Assembly (NCBI GenBank): GCA_028622995.1
Contig: JAJQJQ010000053.1
Span: 682,001 to 746,000, forward strand
Origin: Panagrolaimus kolymaensis
Lineage: Eukaryota; Nematoda; Chromadorea; Rhabditida; Panagrolaimidae
Length of the DNA stretch: 64,000 bases
Direction of reading: 5' to 3'
The position numbers and the translations under genes are program-made. Positions 63,248 through 64,000 of this stretch are shown here, piece after piece. Below the pieces are notes generated by a model, which was not told the origin of the DNA, ran no database searches, and worked only from the letters and a program-made list of their open reading frames with translations. Position 1 is the first letter of the stretch. The number at the start of each line of letters is the position of its first letter.

Positions 63248-63593
63248 GAAGCAATCCATGATTCACAAATCATAGCATTGCTTGGCTTTCATCGCCTTCC
63301 ATTGATTTAACTATTTTTTTTTTTGAGTTCATTAAATGAAATAAATAAAATATTTATTTTACCAAAATTTAATGTTTTGTCCAGTATTTTAAAAAGTGGA
63401 CGAAGCATGCCATGATTCAAAAATCATAGCATTGCTTGGCTTTCATCGCCTTCCTTAGATTTAACTATTTTCAGCGAATTCATTAAACGAAATAAATAAA
63501 ATATTTATTTTACCAAAAATTATTAATTTGTCCAGTATTTTAAAAAGTGGACGAAGCATGCCATGATTCAAAAATCATAGCATTGCTTGGCTT
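63248..63593. repeat. Duplicated two-monomer block in Satellite 2, right copy
   Basis: Offset from the left copy is exactly 3,643 bp at four marks: GAAGCAATCC (63,248), alternative spacer (63,379), CTTAG (63,454) and the second alternative spacer (63,530). 3,643 bp is 24 monomers. A fifth alternative spacer at 63,832 follows one monomer later. The unit just upstream is T-type here and C-type at the left copy, so the matching block is limited to about 350-400 bp. Confidence 0.85.
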
Positions 63594-63896
63594 TCATCGC
63601 CTTCCATTGATTTAACTATTTACAGCGAATTCATTAAACGAAATAAATAAAATATTTATTTTACCAAAAATTAATGTTTTGTCCAACTAATAATAAAGTG
63701 GACGAAGCAAGCCATGATTCAAAAATCATAGCATTGCTTGGCTTTCATCGCCTTCCATTGATTTAACTATTTTCAGCGAATTCATTAAACGAATTAAATA
63801 AAATATTTATTTTACCAAAAATTATTAATTTGTCCAGTATTTTAAAAAGTGGACGAAGCATGCCATGATTCAAAAATCATAGCATTGCTTGGCTTT

Positions 63897-64000
63897 CATC
63901 ACCTTCCATTGATTTAACTATTTTTTTTTTGAGTTCATTAAATGAAATAAATAAAATATTTATTTTACCAAAATTTAATGTTTTGTCCAACTAATAAAAA
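63897..64000. repeat. Partial T-type monomer at the right window edge
   Basis: The 33rd Satellite 2 unit, with CATCACC, T-tract, GAGTTC and CCAAAATTTAATG, is cut by the window end inside the spacer of inverted repeat 1. The array clearly continues beyond the window. Confidence 0.95.

Larger units (their letters stand above)
59038..64000. repeat. Satellite 2: ~152-bp tandem array (32 complete monomers and one partial)
   Basis: Head-to-tail array running off the right edge. Phased on CATCGCC/CATCACC, starts fall at 59,041, 59,193, 59,345, 59,496, 59,647, 59,801 and 59,952, and on to 63,897. The mean is 151.75 bp and the range seen is 151-154, mostly from T-tract length. Monomer order: CATCGCCTTCCATTGATTTAACTATT; T-tract or CAGCGAATTC; ATTAAA(T/C)GAAATAAA; near-palindrome AAATAAAATATTTATTT; CCAAAAATTAATG; TTTTGTCC...GTGGAC; GAAGCAAGCCATGATT...AATCATAGC; ATTGCTTGGC. 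I counted about 13 T-type and 20 C-type units. All face the same way. Unlike Satellite 1 it contains two to four CpGs per unit. I do not recognise it as a named family. Confidence 0.97.

Noticed and set aside
59038..64000. AATAAA motifs in Satellite 2 as polyadenylation signals
   Set aside because: They lie in the AT near-palindrome of every monomer, with no gene upstream. Expected by chance in such composition.
1..64000. CENP-B box
   Set aside because: I found no match to the CG-containing CENP-B box core in either monomer. Satellite 1 has virtually no CpG.
1..64000. Identity with a named satellite such as Drosophila 1.688/359-bp, alpha satellite or plant 180-bp repeats
   Set aside because: No characteristic motif of those families was recognised, and unit lengths differ. 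Without a database search I make no family or species assignment.
1..64000. rRNA, tRNA or other RNA genes hidden in the arrays
   Set aside because: No stretch departs from the two monomer consensuses apart from the 45-bp type-C segments, which have no RNA-gene features.

Overview
This window contains no recognisable gene. All 64,000 bases are tandem satellite DNA in two adjoining arrays. That makes it eukaryotic heterochromatin (centromeric, pericentromeric or another large satellite block), not a gene-bearing chromosome arm and not prokaryotic. I do not recognise either satellite as a named family. The AT-rich ~150-bp monomers would fit an insect, another invertebrate or a plant, and the sequence alone does not decide which.

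Region 1 (1-59,037, continuing off the left edge) is Satellite 1, about 380 head-to-tail monomers of 154 or 155 bp and about 27% GC. There are two main monomer types. Type A is 155 bp, with CTTTCAATTTG in its variable segment. Type B is 154 bp, with CTCTAGGTTTTTTT there. Rarer forms are B-prime (ACTTGAGTAATTTTTTG), a strongly divergent type C seen twice (10,151 and 11,078), and many A/B mosaics. The array is layered: an A-rich part with A-A-B' higher-order repeats (1-10 kb), an A/B mixture (10-16 kb), a 462-bp trimer domain (16.2-19 kb), a pure type-B domain with no A monomer (about 17.8-35.6 kb, containing a 616-bp tetramer), and a second A/B mixture marked by TTTTGGATT instead of TTTGGGATT (35.5-58.6 kb).

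Region 2 (59,038-64,000, continuing off the right edge) is Satellite 2. It has 32 complete monomers and one partial, averaging 151.75 bp. Each monomer carries an AT-rich near-palindrome followed by two conserved inverted repeats. There are two main monomer types, T (long T-tract, GAGTTC) and C (CAGCGAATTC), and an alternative spacer inside the first inverted repeat.

The two arrays meet directly at 59,037/59,038 with no transposon, unique spacer or target-site duplication. Satellite 1 stops part-way through a mosaic monomer. By eye, the reverse complement of Satellite 2 lines up collinearly with Satellite 1, including an exact 12-bp match. The two may therefore be ancient relatives lying in opposite orientation; this is my inference and needs an alignment test. 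The main interest of the window is this boundary, the possible inverted kinship, the nested higher-order repeats and the dyad-rich monomer of Satellite 2. Counts and spacings come from reading the printed coordinates by eye. Array lengths depend on the assembly being correct.
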